Assembly: GCA_017447325.1 (NCBI GenBank)
Contig: JAFSNU010000431.1
Coordinates: forward strand, 1-5,165
DNA from: Synergistaceae bacterium
Lineage (GTDB): Bacteria; Synergistota; Synergistia; Synergistales; Aminobacteriaceae
Length of the DNA stretch: 5,165 nucleotides
Direction: 5' to 3'
In this document: positions 4,642 through 5,165 of the stretch, in pieces
Layout of the letters: every line of letters begins with the position of its first letter
Numbering within the stretch: the stretch's first letter is position 1
Made by a program: the position numbers and the translations under genes
The notes under the pieces: model-generated
What the model saw: only the letters and a program-made list of their open reading frames with translations
Databases searched by the model: none
What the model was told of the DNA's origin: nothing

Positions 4642-5165
4642 TTATTTGCTTGTCTTGATCTGCACAAAGAACGTTGAGCTGTCCCGCTCAATTAATAATA
4701 TAGCTACATCATCGTCTGACTTAACAGCAGATTTCAAATCGCTTAAATTTTTAATCTCGTGATTATTAACTTCGATTAATAAATCGCCCGCTCTCAAGCC
4801 TGCAAGAGCCGCCGGTGAATTAGGCGTTACGTTTGCTATTATAATTCCGCTTGCGTTGTCCTTAAGCTTGAACTGTCTGCGTAAATTCGCCGTAAGCTCG
4901 CGCACGTCGTCGATGCCGAATTTCTCGAGTAATTTATTGGCCTCGCCTTTATCGTCATTATTTAAATTATTATTTGACGTTCTGCCGTCGGCTGAGTCAG
5001 GTCTCTCGTCGAGCTTGATTTTAATATTTAAGCTCTTGCCGCGCCGAATAACTTTTAATTCGGTCTCTGAGTTTGGAGCAAGCGCTCTGATTTTCTGAAC
5101 GAACCAGTTTACGTCCTTGACCTTCTCATTATTAACATGAGTTATAATATCGCCGCGCTTTAATC
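4642..5165 (-). CDS. DegP/HtrA-family serine protease, C-terminal two-PDZ part (partial)
   Basis: The minus-strand frame is open from the right edge to TAA at 4642-4644 (173 residues visible). The first residues, 'LKRGDIITHVNNEKVKDVNW', are the end of a first PDZ domain in the DegP style and continue to 'LKVIRRGKSLNIKIKLDERP' (about 36-55). A short Asn/Asp-rich linker (64-72) follows, then a second PDZ domain with 'GIIIANVTPNSPAALAGLRA' (106-125), 'GDLLIEVNNHEI' and 'AILLIERD'. Two PDZ domains behind a trypsin-like protease domain define the Do/DegP branch, which degrades or refolds damaged envelope proteins. The signal peptide and His-Asp-Ser triad lie outside the window. A Met inside the second half (4903-4905) is in-frame but is not a real start, since PDZ coding continues upstream of it. 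The gene converges with the surface-protein gene. Confidence 0.88.
   Translation of the reverse strand, partial: LKRGDIITHVNNEKVKDVNWFVQKIRALAPNSETELKVIRRGKSLNIKIKLDERPDSADGRTSNNNLNNDDKGEANKLLEKFGIDDVRELTANLRRQFKLKDNASGIIIANVTPNSPAALAGLRAGDLLIEVNNHEIKNLSDLKSAVKSDDDVAILLIERDSSTFFVQIKTSK

Noticed and set aside
4642..4905. Treating the Met-started 87-codon ORF as a complete small PDZ protein
   Set aside because: The frame stays open to the window edge, and the upstream codons encode the end of another PDZ domain, so this is the tail of a longer HtrA-type gene.

Overview
The window most likely comes from a member of the Synergistota, probably an AT-rich, gut-type lineage (the habitat is my inference). 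The best marker is the end of the 759-residue protein at 2120-4399. It has an acidic Asp/Thr linker, then a Gly-Cys-Asp-Ala-Gly-Phe-Gly motif, a short hydrophobic helix and a basic tail. This matches the Synerg-CTERM type of C-terminal sorting signal, which is known from this phylum. Non-coding DNA is very AT-rich and coding DNA moderately so.

Layout: (1) Positions 1-1462, minus strand: a tight two-gene unit, cvpA-like membrane protein then mutS2, which runs off the left edge. The genes are 3 bases apart and have a plausible promoter at 1516-1544. (2) Positions 1463-2119: a 657-base divergent intergenic region. Its left part is extremely AT-rich and carries 21-bp-phased direct repeats, a palindrome and a strong extended -10 promoter facing right. 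Its right part (about 1683-1942) is an unusually GC-rich island with long-range base pairing, a very stable 18-bp hairpin and four tandem 7-bp repeats. I read it as a candidate structured RNA or long 5' leader of unknown class. A weak Asn-rich reading frame through the same DNA is the alternative. (3) Positions 2120-4399, plus strand: a large secreted, acidic, beta-rich surface protein with a recent 147-bp in-frame tandem duplication near its N-terminus. (4) Positions 4400-4641: convergent intergenic DNA holding a compound hairpin, a rho-independent terminator for the surface gene, and a second long hairpin that ends the opposing gene. (5) Positions 4642-5165, minus strand: the C-terminal two-PDZ part of a DegP/HtrA-family periplasmic serine protease, running off the right edge.

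The genes do not form one pathway. MutS2 and CvpA are housekeeping neighbours, HtrA is envelope quality control, and the surface protein is an envelope or secreted product. The part most worth a second look is the leader/ncRNA region at 1663-2119 together with the repeat-bearing surface gene it precedes.
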